Positions 29,671-37,438 of a stretch of 64,000 bases of DNA are shown in pieces. Position 1 is the stretch's first letter. Each line of letters begins with the position of its first letter. Source of the DNA: JBBPZA01 sp963797015. GTDB taxonomy: Bacteria; Actinomycetota; Thermoleophilia; Solirubrobacterales; Solirubrobacteraceae. The notes under the pieces were generated by a model, which did no database searches, had not been told where the DNA came from, and saw only the letters and a list, made by a program, of their open reading frames with translations. The stretch lies in the NCBI GenBank assembly GCA_963797015.1, contig CAWCNV010000012.1, forward strand, positions 124,001-188,000, written 5' to 3'. The translations under genes and the position numbers were made by a program.

Positions 29671-32382
29671 GTGAAAGCGCGACCGACGTTCGAGCGCGTG
29701 GTGCGCGCGGCCGTGCGCCGACCCGCCGTCACCGTCGCGGCGGTTGCCCTGCTCGCGCTCGGCGGCGGGCTCGCCGCTCTGCGGCTCGAGCCGCGCGCCA
29801 CGCCGGACACGCTGGTCAACCGCGGCTCGGACTCCTACAAGGCGACGCAGGCGCTCCACGACCGCTTCGGCGACGACGCGCTGTACGTGCTCGTGCGCGC
29901 CCCGCTCACCAGGCTCGTGCTGACCCAGGACCTCGAGCGCGTGCTCGGCCTGGAGGGCTGCATCTCGGGCAACGCTCCGGCCGGGCGCACCCCGCCCGGC
30001 GGTGCGAACGGACCGTGCGCGCGGCTGGCTCGGACCAAGCCGGTCAAGGTCGTCTACGGGCCGGGCACGTTCGTCAACGAGTCCGTCCGCCAGATCCAGG
30101 ACCAGCTCGCCGGGCGCCAGCGGGCCAGCGCGCGGGAGGCGGAAGCCGCCGCGCGCGCCGCGCGCAAGGTCGCGGCGGCGCGCGGCTACTCGAAGGCGCG
30201 CCAGGCGGCCGTCGCAAACCAGGCGCGCCAGCTCGTGCGGCTCCAGTTCCTGCGCGACCTCTTCACGCAGGCGAGCCGCTACGGGCTCAGGAGCATCCCC
30301 CAGCTCAACGACCCGCAGTTCGTGTCGCAGCTCGTGTTCGACCCGTCGCGCGGCTACGACCAGCCCAAACGGCGCTTCGCCTACATCTTCCCGACCAAGG
30401 ACTCGGCCCTGATCCAGGTGCGGCTGCACCCCGACCTGAGCGACGGCGAGCGGCGCGCCGCGATAGCGCTCGTGCGCGACGCCACCCGGATGCCGGAGTG
30501 GCGGCTCCCCCAGAGCGGAGGCACCTACACGGTCACGGGCGCGCCGGTGGTGCTCTCCGATCTCTCGAAGAGCATCACGCGCTCGATCGTCGTGCTGCTG
30601 CTTGTGGCGCTGCTGGTAATGACGGCCACGCTCGCGGTGGTGTTCCGCGCCCGTGCGCGGCTGCTGCCGCTCGGCGTCGCGCTGGCCGCCGCGGGGCTCA
30701 CGTTCGGCGGCTTCGCGCTCGCGGGCGGGACGCTGACGATGGCCTCGATCGCCGTGCTGCCGGTGCTCATCGGGCTCGCGGTGGACTACGCGATCCAGCT
30801 CCACGCGCGCTTCGAGGAGGAGGAGGGCGCCGGCGCGGGCCCGACCGAGGCGGCGCTCGGCGCTGCCCGCGCCGGTGCGCCCACGATCGCCACGGCCGCG
30901 GGCGCGACGGTGGCGGGCTTCCTGGTACTCCAGCTCTCGCCCGTGCCGATGGTGCGCGGCTTCGGGCTGCTGCTCGTGATCGGGGTGGCGATCGCCTTCG
31001 CCTGCGCGCTGACCGCCGGCTTCGCCGCGCTCGTGCTCCTGCGACGCCCTCGCACGGGGCCGGCACGCCTGGGCGCCGTGACACGCGGCGTCGGCTCGGC
31101 CTTCCGCGGGGCCGGCGAGCTGCTGGCCAGCGCGGGCCGCGGCGCCCGCGACCTGCTGGCGGGCGTCGGCGTCCTGCGGCGCGCGGGGGAGGGCGCGCGG
31201 CGCGGGGTGGGCGGTGTACGGCGCGCTGCGCTGCAGCGGCCCGGGCGCGTGCTCGGCGTCGCGCTCGCGCTGGCCGTGCTCGGCTGGGTCGCCGACACCC
31301 AGACCGAGGTCGTGTCCGACATCCCCAAGCTCGTGCCCCAGAACACGGCATCGCTGCGCGACCTGCGGGCGCTGCAGAAGGAGACCGGCGTGTCGGGCGA
31401 GCTCGACGTCCTCGTCCAGGCCGACGACATCACGCGGCCGGAGGTCGTGAGCTGGATGTCCGCCTACGAGCGCGAGGTGCTGGAGCGCTACGGCTACAGC
31501 GCCTCGCGTCCGTGCGGGAAGGCGACGGTGTGCCCGGCCTTCTCGCTGCCCGATCTGCTCGCCGGCGGCGTGTCGGCCAACGCGAACCAGCAGCGCCTGC
31601 GGGCGATCCTCGACACCGTCCCGCCCTACTTCTCGCGCGCGGTGGTCACGCCCGACCGCCGGACCGCGACGCTCGCGTTCGGGATCCGCCTGATGCCGCT
31701 CGACAAGCAGCAGCGGGTGATCGAGGACATGCGCTCGCGCCTCGACCCGCCGCCGGGCGTGACCGCGCGCCTGGCCGGCCTGCCCGTGCTCGCGGCGCAG
31801 GCGAACGCGCAGGTCGCCTCCGGCTGGCGACGGGCACTCACGCTGGTGGCGGCATTGCTGGCCGTGTTCGCGGTCCTGATGGCGGTGTGGCGGCGCTGGG
31901 AGCGCGCGCTGATCCCGCTCGTGCCGATCGTGCTGGCGACGGGATGGTCGGCGCTGCTGATCTTCCTCGTACGCGTCCCGCTCAACCCGATGAGCGTCAC
32001 GCTCGGGGCGCTGGTGATCGCGATCTCGACCGAGTTCTCCGTGCTGCTCTCCGAGCGCTACCGCCAGGAGCGCGCCGCCGGCCGCGCGATCGACGAGGCG
32101 CTCGGGCGGACCTTCCGCTCGACCGGCGCGGCGGTGCTCGCCTCCGGCGTGACCGCGGTCGCCGGCTTCGCGGTCCTCGGTGTGTCCGACATCCGCATGC
32201 TGCGCGACTTCGGGCTGGTCACCGTGCTCGACCTGACCGCGGCGCTGATCGGTGTCATGGTCGTGCTGCCCGCGGTGCTCGTGCTCGCCGAGCGCGGCGA
32301 GCTCCTGGACCTGCCCGCGCGCGCCGCGCGGCGGGTCCGCGGCGCGTGGCCGCGGCCGCGGCGCTCGCGCGCCGCGGCGTGA
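29671..32382 (+). CDS. MMPL/RND-family transporter
   Basis: 903-residue proton-driven membrane transporter of the MMPL/HpnN group. It has two repeats, each with a first helix, a large extracytoplasmic loop (residues ~40-285 and ~555-720) and five clustered helices. RND-type motifs are visible in the helices: IGLAVDYAIQLHARFEEEEG in repeat one and ALVIAISTEFSVLLSERYRQE in repeat two, where the usual GLGIDY-like Asp position differs between halves. A Gly/Ala/Arg-rich linker separates the halves. It directly follows mceF, suggesting it exports or extracts lipids in concert with the Mce complex, an arrangement known for MmpL proteins. The last base triplet overlaps the next start (GTGA). Confidence 0.9.
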   Translation: MKARPTFERVVRAAVRRPAVTVAAVALLALGGGLAALRLEPRATPDTLVNRGSDSYKATQALHDRFGDDALYVLVRAPLTRLVLTQDLERVLGLEGCISGNAPAGRTPPGGANGPCARLARTKPVKVVYGPGTFVNESVRQIQDQLAGRQRASAREAEAAARAARKVAAARGYSKARQAAVANQARQLVRLQFLRDLFTQASRYGLRSIPQLNDPQFVSQLVFDPSRGYDQPKRRFAYIFPTKDSALIQVRLHPDLSDGERRAAIALVRDATRMPEWRLPQSGGTYTVTGAPVVLSDLSKSITRSIVVLLLVALLVMTATLAVVFRARARLLPLGVALAAAGLTFGGFALAGGTLTMASIAVLPVLIGLAVDYAIQLHARFEEEEGAGAGPTEAALGAARAGAPTIATAAGATVAGFLVLQLSPVPMVRGFGLLLVIGVAIAFACALTAGFAALVLLRRPRTGPARLGAVTRGVGSAFRGAGELLASAGRGARDLLAGVGVLRRAGEGARRGVGGVRRAALQRPGRVLGVALALAVLGWVADTQTEVVSDIPKLVPQNTASLRDLRALQKETGVSGELDVLVQADDITRPEVVSWMSAYEREVLERYGYSASRPCGKATVCPAFSLPDLLAGGVSANANQQRLRAILDTVPPYFSRAVVTPDRRTATLAFGIRLMPLDKQQRVIEDMRSRLDPPPGVTARLAGLPVLAAQANAQVASGWRRALTLVAALLAVFAVLMAVWRRWERALIPLVPIVLATGWSALLIFLVRVPLNPMSVTLGALVIAISTEFSVLLSERYRQERAAGRAIDEALGRTFRSTGAAVLASGVTAVAGFAVLGVSDIRMLRDFGLVTVLDLTAALIGVMVVLPAVLVLAERGELLDLPARAARRVRGAWPRPRRSRAAA

Positions 32383-33252
32383 GCGAGCGCGGCCCGCTCG
32401 ACTTCCCGGCCGGCGAGGAGGAGCCGAAGCCGGGCGGCGGCGAGGAGCGGCCGGGCGCGGGCGAGGAGCGGCCGGGCGCGCGGCGAGGAGCGGCCGGGCG
32501 CGGGCGAGGAGAGGCCGAGCGGCGGCGAGGAGCGGCGGAGCGCCGGCGAGCGGCTCGCCGAGGCCGATCGGCGCGAGCAGCGCTCGCAGCCGGCGCGGCC
32601 GCCCTCGCCTCGGCGCGCGCGCTACGGGTGGCTGTTCGCCCTGATCGTCGTCGTCGCGATGGCCTACGTGAGCCTCAACATCCTGCGCACCAACGGGACG
32701 GGCACGCGCGGCGTGCCGCCGGGGCATCCGCTGCCTCCGTTCGCGGCGCCGCTCGCGGTGGGCTCCCTCAACGGCGACGCCAACGTCGCCGATCGGCCCA
32801 ACGAGGGGGGCCGAGGGCGGCGCCCGGCGTGCGAGGTCCGCGGGCCGCAGGTGCTCAACATCTGCCAGCTCGCCGAGCGCGGCCCGGTGGTGCTCGCCTT
32901 CCTGGCCGCGCGCGACGCACGCTGCGAGCGCGAGCTCGATCTGCTCGAGGGCGTGCGCGGCACGCGCGCCGCGCGCGGCGTGCAGATCGCAGCGGTGGCC
33001 ATCCGCGGCGACCGCGGCAAGCTGAGGAGCGACGTCCGCCGGCGCGGCTGGGGCTTCCCGGTGGGCTATGACCGCGACGGCCTGGTCGCCAATATCTACG
33101 GCGTGTCGGTGTGCCCCACGATCACCTTCGCCTACCCCGGCGGGATCGTCCGACGCACGACGCTGGGCTTCCTCGACCAGCGCGCGCTCGCCGGCGAGCT
33201 GGCGGCGCTCACCGCCGCGTCGCGGGCGCGCGGCTGGAAGCCGGGCCGGTGA
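32379..33252 (+). CDS. Membrane-anchored thioredoxin-fold protein (one extra base in a repeat)
   Basis: About 290 residues once one extra base is removed; the span is one base over a multiple of three. The N-terminal cytoplasmic part is an acidic/Pro-rich repeat (unit GEERPGA), followed by a membrane helix (YGWLFALIVVVAMAYVSLNI) and an exported TlpA/AhpC-like domain with PVVLAFLAARDARCERELDL and the cis-Pro region SVCPTITFAY. Only one Cys stands where thioredoxins have CxxC, so it is more peroxiredoxin-like or redox-inactive. The start overlaps the MMPL stop (GTGA) and the stop overlaps the next start. The extra C is at 32481, between repeat units two and three. Confidence 0.75.
32439..32502 (+). 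repeat. 21-bp tandem repeat encoding GEERPGA
   Basis: Three perfect 21-base units at 32439-32459, 32460-32480 and 32482-32502, then a diverged fourth. A single C at 32481 interrupts the array and breaks the frame, as expected of slippage or an assembly error in repetitive DNA. Confidence 0.9.
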
Positions 33253-33905
33253 GCGGCGTGGAGGTAGAGCCCAGGCCGGGCTGGGTGGCCGACGACGTGC
33301 GCGCGGAGTACCCCGAACTGCAGCTCTTCCTCGTGCTCCTGGAGGCCAGGCCGACGCGCAGCCCGCCCGAGGTGCGACAACGGCTGCGCGATCTCTCCGA
33401 CCGCTTCCGGGGCGCCCAGGCCGTCGCCATGCGCCGCAGCGCCGTTCCCTGGGCCTACCGCGTCTTCTTCCGCCACATCGGCCTCGACCCGGACGTCACG
33501 CGCACGCCGATCGAGTCCGCTGCGCTCGAGCGGCTGATCCGCGGCGGGTGGCGCTCGGAGAACCTGGTCGACGACGCGCTGACCATCGCCCTGATCGAGA
33601 CCGGCGTGCCGGTCTGGGCGCTCGACGCAGAGCATGTGGAGGGGACGCTGGGCATCCGCACCACGCTGCCCGGCGAACCGCTGGGTCGCAGGGCCGCCGA
33701 GCCGCGGCGCCTGGCCGCCGGGCGGCTCGTCGTCGCCGACGCCGGCATCCCGCTCGCCGTGCTCTTCGGGGACCTCGCCGAGGGTCACGGCGTCGTCCGC
33801 GACACCACCCGGATGCTGCTCTTCACGATCGCCGTGGCGGGCGTCCCGCGCATTCACGTCGAGGAGGCGCTTCACTCGAGCGCCGAGCTCCTGCTGGGCA
33901 TCTGA
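33249..33905 (+). CDS. B3/B4-domain protein (PheT editing-domain-like)
   Basis: 218-residue stand-alone protein resembling the B3/B4 domain of the phenylalanyl-tRNA synthetase beta chain. Such free-standing homologues are thought to bind or edit aminoacyl-tRNA or small amino-acid ligands. Supporting segments are WAYRVFFRHIGLDPDVTRTPIE, ALERLIRGG, NLVDDALTIALIETGVPVWALDA and the ending DTTRMLLFTIAVAGV. The GTG start overlaps the stop of the thioredoxin-fold gene, so it is the last gene of the mce transcript. A link to lipid import is not obvious. Confidence 0.72.
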   Translation: MSGVEVEPRPGWVADDVRAEYPELQLFLVLLEARPTRSPPEVRQRLRDLSDRFRGAQAVAMRRSAVPWAYRVFFRHIGLDPDVTRTPIESAALERLIRGGWRSENLVDDALTIALIETGVPVWALDAEHVEGTLGIRTTLPGEPLGRRAAEPRRLAAGRLVVADAGIPLAVLFGDLAEGHGVVRDTTRMLLFTIAVAGVPRIHVEEALHSSAELLLGI

Positions 33906-33932
33906 TCGGTGCGCGGGGCCGTGGGCCGCTGG

Positions 33933-33938
33933 TAGACT
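33933..33938 (+). promoter_or_regulatory. Probable -10 box (TAGACT)
   Basis: TAGACT lies 26 bases before the GTG at 33965, with a good GAGGAGGTGG Shine-Dalgarno between them. This is a conventional leadered promoter for the next gene. Confidence 0.45.
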
Positions 33939-33964
33939 GCTCGGGCCGACTGAGGAGGTGGGCA

Positions 33965-34762
33965 GTGGCTGTCGATCAATCGGTTCGCGATCCTTCACTC
34001 GCCCCGACGATCCCGCTCGTCGAAGTCGACGAGGCCGCCGCGAGGCGCACGCTGCGCAGCCAGGTCGCGCGTCTGGAGTCCGAGCTGTCGGCGGCCTTCG
34101 TGTCCGCCTTCCCGCGGACCGGGATCGACTTCGGCGTCGCCGGCCGCGGCGGCCCGCGACTGCTCTCGCTCGGCGAGCTCGAGCGCCTGCGCGACGACCT
34201 CGCAGACCGCGTCAGCCAGGCTCGCAGGCAGGTCGCGGAGCAGGTCGAGGTCGAGGCGGCCAACCGCCTGCTGCTCGAGGAGATGCTGCTCGAGCCCGGC
34301 CGTCACCGCTGGCTGCGGATCGACAGTGTCGACATCGGCGAGCCGGGCTGCCGCCGCTGGGAGGTACGCCCCCGACTGGGCATCCTCGGGATGCTCCTGG
34401 GCTGGTGGCGCGTCAAAGTCTCCTCCGGTTGTCCGTTATCCAGCGCGGAGCCTGAGCTAGGCTCCGCGGACGGTGGGACGTCGAAGTCGAAAGCGTCGTG
34501 CTGCGCCGGCGCCGGAGCGGGTGGCCGTACCGGCTCCTGCGCGCACGTCCGAGCGGGCCACGCCCGCCGCTTCGCGGCGGCGGCGACCGGGCGAGCCGCC
34601 GCACCCGCCGTGGCATCCCTTCCCGCTGGCCGAGCTGTGCATCCTCATCGCGCTCGTGCTCGGCGTGATCGGGGTGATCAGGTGGAACGAGGGTGGTCCC
34701 GCGATGGTCGCGGGTGCGCTCGTGCTGTGCACGGCCGCCACGCTCGAGTTCACTCTGCGTGA
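33965..34762 (+). CDS. Conserved hypothetical helical protein (C-terminus uncertain)
   Basis: The GTG start with a strong GAGGAGG is clear. The first ~155 residues form a convincing, partly coiled-coil protein (TLRSQVARLESELSAAFVSAF, LERLRDDLADRVSQARRQVAEQ) ending around VRPRLGILGMLLGWWRVKVSSGCP. From about 34430 the frame stays open to 34762 but the product becomes low-complexity and overlaps the next gene by 290 bases. Both other frames stop at 34455 and 34460, next to a hairpin (34444-34468), so a frame error near 34420-34440 with a true end at 34455 or 34460 is likely. Function unknown. Confidence 0.65.
   Translation: MAVDQSVRDPSLAPTIPLVEVDEAAARRTLRSQVARLESELSAAFVSAFPRTGIDFGVAGRGGPRLLSLGELERLRDDLADRVSQARRQVAEQVEVEAANRLLLEEMLLEPGRHRWLRIDSVDIGEPGCRRWEVRPRLGILGMLLGWWRVKVSSGCPLSSAEPELGSADGGTSKSKASCCAGAGAGGRTGSCAHVRAGHARRFAAAATGRAAAPAVASLPAGRAVHPHRARARRDRGDQVERGWSRDGRGCARAVHGRHARVHSA
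34444..34468 (+). terminator. Hairpin containing a -10-like box
   Basis: Perfect 10-bp stem CGCGGAGCCT / AGGCTCCGCG with a 5-base loop. TAGGCT at 34458-34463 overlaps the loop's last base and the right arm, and lies 9 bases before the GTG of the next gene. The element could end the upstream transcript and start the next one. Confidence 0.5.
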
Positions 34763-34967
34763 GCACCTGAGCGGCTACCGCTCGCACAGCATGCTGCTGG
34801 CCGGCCTGATAGCGGTGGCGTCCGGCGCGGTGCTGTTCCTCGCCGGCATGTCGCGCGGCGCGGTGATCGCGGTCGCGGCCGGGCTGTTCACTGCCGCGCT
34901 GATCGGCTTCCGCGAGCTGTTCAAGCGCCGCTCGGGCGGGCTGGGCTGGCGCGGGGGGTTCCGGTGA
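34473..34967 (+). CDS. Small multispanning membrane protein (hypothetical)
   Basis: 164 residues: a basic, Pro/Arg-rich cytoplasmic N-terminus (~50 residues) then four hydrophobic helices (AELCILIALVLGVIGVI, MVAGALVLCTAATLEF, MLLAGLIAVASGAVLFLAG, AVIAVAAGLFTAALIGF). No family recognised. The GTG start has no Shine-Dalgarno but sits 9 bases after TAGGCT, fitting leaderless initiation. The stop overlaps the next GTG start, so it is coupled to the VOC-family gene. Confidence 0.7.
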   Translation: MGRRSRKRRAAPAPERVAVPAPARTSERATPAASRRRRPGEPPHPPWHPFPLAELCILIALVLGVIGVIRWNEGGPAMVAGALVLCTAATLEFTLREHLSGYRSHSMLLAGLIAVASGAVLFLAGMSRGAVIAVAAGLFTAALIGFRELFKRRSGGLGWRGGFR

Positions 34968-35485
34968 GCGAGCTCGAGCCGATGCCCGCGCAGGCGCCCG
35001 CCCGGCGCATGCGGCTGACCGGCCTGCACCACCTCACGCTGTTGTGCCGCGACGTCGAGCGAACCACCGCCTTCTACCGCGACCTGCTCGGGCTGGCGCT
35101 GGTCAGCGCCACCACCAACGACGACGACCCCGAGTCGCGGCACTTCTGGTTCGGGGACGCCGCGGGCGCCCCGGGGACACTGGTCTCGTTCCTCGAGTAC
35201 CCCACGATGCCGCCCGGCACGGTGGGCACCGGCTCGACCCACCACTTCGCGCTGGCGGTGGAGTCGGGCGAGGAGCTCTACGCGTGGCGCGACTACCTGC
35301 GCGCCCACGGCGTCCAGAGCACCGACGTGCTCGACCGCGGCATCTTCCAGTCGATCTACCTCCGCGATCCCGACGGCCACATACTGGAGATCGCGACCCG
35401 CGGCCCGGGCTTCGAGCACGACGGCACGCCGGCGCCCGGCGCGCCCTTCGAGGACGCGCCGGGTCCCGGCCCCAGCGCCGGCTAG
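34964..35485 (+). CDS. VOC-superfamily (glyoxalase/ring-cleaving dioxygenase-like) protein
   Basis: 173 residues with two beta-alpha-beta-beta-beta modules: LHHLTLLCRDVERTTAFYRD and THHFALAVESGEELYAWRDY, ending in DPDGHILEIATRGPGF. Candidate metal ligands are His (GLHHL), His (THHF) and Glu (ILEIA), as in ring-cleaving dioxygenases and related glyoxalase-fold enzymes. The substrate cannot be told. It starts within the preceding stop (GTGA). Its TAG and the stop of the converging IHF-like gene share the palindrome CTAG. Confidence 0.85.
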   Translation: MSELEPMPAQAPARRMRLTGLHHLTLLCRDVERTTAFYRDLLGLALVSATTNDDDPESRHFWFGDAAGAPGTLVSFLEYPTMPPGTVGTGSTHHFALAVESGEELYAWRDYLRAHGVQSTDVLDRGIFQSIYLRDPDGHILEIATRGPGFEHDGTPAPGAPFEDAPGPGPSAG

Positions 35486-35835
35486 ACGCCCACCTCGAGC
35501 GCCGCGGCGAGCACCTCGCGCTGACGGTCGGTCAACGTCCCGATGTGCTTGTTCTCGGGTATCAGCAGCCCCCCCAGGCAGCGGCGGCTGCGCTCGGCGC
35601 CCCAGCGCCGCTGGCTGGTGAGAAGCTCCGCGACCGGCATCCTCGTCGCCTCCCACGGAGTGGCGCGGATCACGTCCGCCGCCGCAAGCGTGCCCGCCGC
35701 GACGCGGCGCTTGAGCTCCGCGCGCGCGAGCCGTACTCGGTTTGCTCGCTCCAGCGCAGCGATGCGCTGCGGCACCGCTTGCGGCACGGTTTGCGGCATG
35801 GCCTCACGGCCAGGGGCGATCGCGATCCCTGACAT
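35482..35835 (-). CDS. Actinobacterial integration host factor-like (mIHF/sIHF-type) DNA-binding protein
   Basis: 117 residues. By eye it aligns along most of its length with mycobacterial/streptomycete IHF: an N-terminal helix RIAALERANRVRLARAELKRR, a central (G)TLAAADVIRATP, then RMPVAELLTSQRRWGAERSRR corresponding to the MKVSALLESLPGVGKVRA helix-hairpin-helix, and a closing TLTDRQREVLAAAL. The hairpin GVGK is altered to WGAE, so this may be a divergent paralogue. These proteins bind and bend DNA and compact the nucleoid. ATG is preceded by AGGGAGG. Its 3' end overlaps the VOC gene by four bases. Confidence 0.68.
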   Translation of the reverse strand: MSGIAIAPGREAMPQTVPQAVPQRIAALERANRVRLARAELKRRVAAGTLAAADVIRATPWEATRMPVAELLTSQRRWGAERSRRCLGGLLIPENKHIGTLTDRQREVLAAALEVGV

Positions 35836-36160
35836 CTGACCTCCCTGCTACCCGCCTCGTTCTGGCGGGCAGAGTCGACGGTTTTTATTGATTTGGACGC
35901 CTAACGACGCGCACCACCGAGAGGACTTGTGCCTGGCCCACCAAAGGCTCTACTGCACCTCCGGCGAGCCGACCCTCGTGCTCAAGTCCCCCTGGCCCGA
36001 CGCGGTCGGCGTCGCGTGGGGCAAGCTACGCGAGGGTCCCGGCGGCGGTCAATCAACAAATGTTCAGCTCGCCCGCTCGGAGCGACCTTTTTCTCGACCG
36101 ATGCGCTTGTGCAAAATTGGACAGGGTCGCTAGCGGCGGTGGAGTGTCCAGTACAGACGC
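35836..36160. other. 325-base intergenic region, locally A+T-rich
   Basis: It lies upstream of the IHF-like gene and downstream of the Spt-like gene. It contains a CCCGCC/GGCGGG hairpin (~35851-35869), an A+T-rich stretch TTTTTATTGATTTGG (35882-35896), a small hairpin followed by TTTTT (~36074-36091) and the sequence GCAAAATTGG (36111-36120). These are the lowest-GC bases in the window. An 81-codon plus-strand frame (35888-36133) has no recognisable features. The region probably holds the IHF-like promoter. Confidence 0.5.
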
Positions 36161-37423
36161 TCACGCGGGCGCCGGCAGCGGCCCGTGCTCGGCCTCGAAC
36201 TCCTCCTTGACGCGAGCGAAGGCCTCGAGCGCCTGATCGAGGACCGCGGCGTCGTGGGTGGCCATCACGCTCGTGCGGAGCAGCGCGCCGGCCGGGGGCA
36301 CCGCCGGATGCAGCGCGACGTTCACGTACACGCCGGCGTCCCATAGCGCGCGCCACAGCAGCGCGGCCTTCCAGTCGTCCCCCACCACCACCGGCACGAT
36401 CGGGGTGATGAGCCGCTCGCCGCCCGGCAGCGGGTGGGGCTCGACCACGCGGAAGCCCAGCTCGCGCAGCCCGCCGTGCAGGCGCGCCGCCGCCTCGAGC
36501 ACGCGCGCGAAGAGCCGCGGGCCCTCCTCAGAGCGGCAGATGCGCACCGCGGCGAGCGCCGCGCCGACGGCCGCCGGCACCCCCGCCGCCGTGAAGAGGA
36601 ACGGGCGCGACTGGATGCGCAGGTACTCGATCACGTCGGCGGGCCCGGCGATGAAGCCCCCGCACGAAGCCAGGCTCTTGGAGAACGTGCCCATCCGCAG
36701 GTCGACGCGGTCCTCGACTCCCAGCAGCTCCGCCGTCCCGGCTCCGCGAGCGCCGAGCACGCCGACCGCGTGCGCTTCGTCGACCATCAGCCGCGCGCCG
36801 TGGGCGGCGGCCAGGCGCGCGATCTCGGGCAGCGGGGCCACGTCGCCCTCCATCGAGAAGACGCCGTCGACGACCACGAGCACACCGCCGCCGTCACCCG
36901 CCGCGCGCTCGAGCGTGCGCTCGAGCTTGTCGAGGCGGTTGTGACGGAAGGCGCGCAGCTTGGCGCGCGACAGGATCGCGCCGTCGAGGATCGACGCGTG
37001 GTCGCCCGAATCGACAACCACCGTGTCGCCCGGCCCGAGCAGCGTGCCGATCGCGCCCAGGTTGGCCTGGTGGCCGGTCGTGAAGACGAGCGCGTCCTCG
37101 GTCCCCATCCACGCCGCGAGCTCTGACTCGAGCTCGAGGTGGAGGTCGAGCGTCCCGTTGAGCAGCCGCGATCCGGTGACGCCGGTGCCGTAGCGCTCGA
37201 GCGCGTCGCGGGCGCCGGCCTTGACGCGCTCGTCGCCGGTCAGCCCCAGGTAGTTGTTGGAGCCCAGCATGATGCGCGGAGCTCCCTCCATCTCCACCAC
37301 CGGGCCGGCGGCGGACTCCAGCCGCCTGAAGTAGGGCACGATCCCGGCCTCGCGCGCCGCGGACAGGATCTCGGCCCGCTCGTGCTCGCGGGCCTTGGCG
37401 AAGACGTCGGGGATGGTGCGCAT
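36161..37423 (-). CDS. Alpha-oxoamine synthase, serine palmitoyltransferase-like
   Basis: PLP enzyme of 420 residues that condenses an amino acid with an acyl thioester, releasing CO2. Motifs: GSNNYLGLTGD (54-64), YGTGVTGSRLLNGT, SGDHASILDG (His142), DEAHAVGVLG (215-224) and PLP Lys249 in GTFSKSLASCGG. The C-terminal DAGVYVNVALHPAVPPAGALLR (362-383) resembles bacterial serine palmitoyltransferase more than Kbl (2-amino-3-ketobutyrate ligase) or BioF, as does FRHN at 159-162. There is no tdh or bio gene nearby. ATG at 37423 is the natural start; the longer frame beyond it is antisense to the divergent neighbour. That neighbour encodes a GNAT-like acyltransferase 15 bases away, suggesting sphingoid-base synthesis and N-acylation. 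Spt rather than Kbl/BioF is my inference. Confidence 0.82.
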   Translation of the reverse strand: MRTIPDVFAKAREHERAEILSAAREAGIVPYFRRLESAAGPVVEMEGAPRIMLGSNNYLGLTGDERVKAGARDALERYGTGVTGSRLLNGTLDLHLELESELAAWMGTEDALVFTTGHQANLGAIGTLLGPGDTVVVDSGDHASILDGAILSRAKLRAFRHNRLDKLERTLERAAGDGGGVLVVVDGVFSMEGDVAPLPEIARLAAAHGARLMVDEAHAVGVLGARGAGTAELLGVEDRVDLRMGTFSKSLASCGGFIAGPADVIEYLRIQSRPFLFTAAGVPAAVGAALAAVRICRSEEGPRLFARVLEAAARLHGGLRELGFRVVEPHPLPGGERLITPIVPVVVGDDWKAALLWRALWDAGVYVNVALHPAVPPAGALLRTSVMATHDAAVLDQALEAFARVKEEFEAEHGPLPAPA

Positions 37424-37424
37424 G

Positions 37425-37430
37425 TAGGGT
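37425..37430 (+). promoter_or_regulatory. Possible -10 box (TAGGGT) in the Spt/GNAT divergent gap
   Basis: TAGGGT lies 8 bases before the GTG at 37439. The 15-base gap between the two start codons leaves no room for a leader on either side. Confidence 0.3.
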
Positions 37431-37438
37431 GGCCCGCC

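Noticed and set aside
35888..36133. 81-codon plus-strand ORF in the A+T-rich gap
   Set aside because: No Shine-Dalgarno or recognisable feature, and a mixed composition. Not enough to call a gene.
36161..37423. Annotation as 2-amino-3-ketobutyrate CoA ligase (kbl) or bioF
   Set aside because: No tdh or biotin gene is adjacent and the C-terminal pattern fits Spt better. Kept as an alternative, not as the call.
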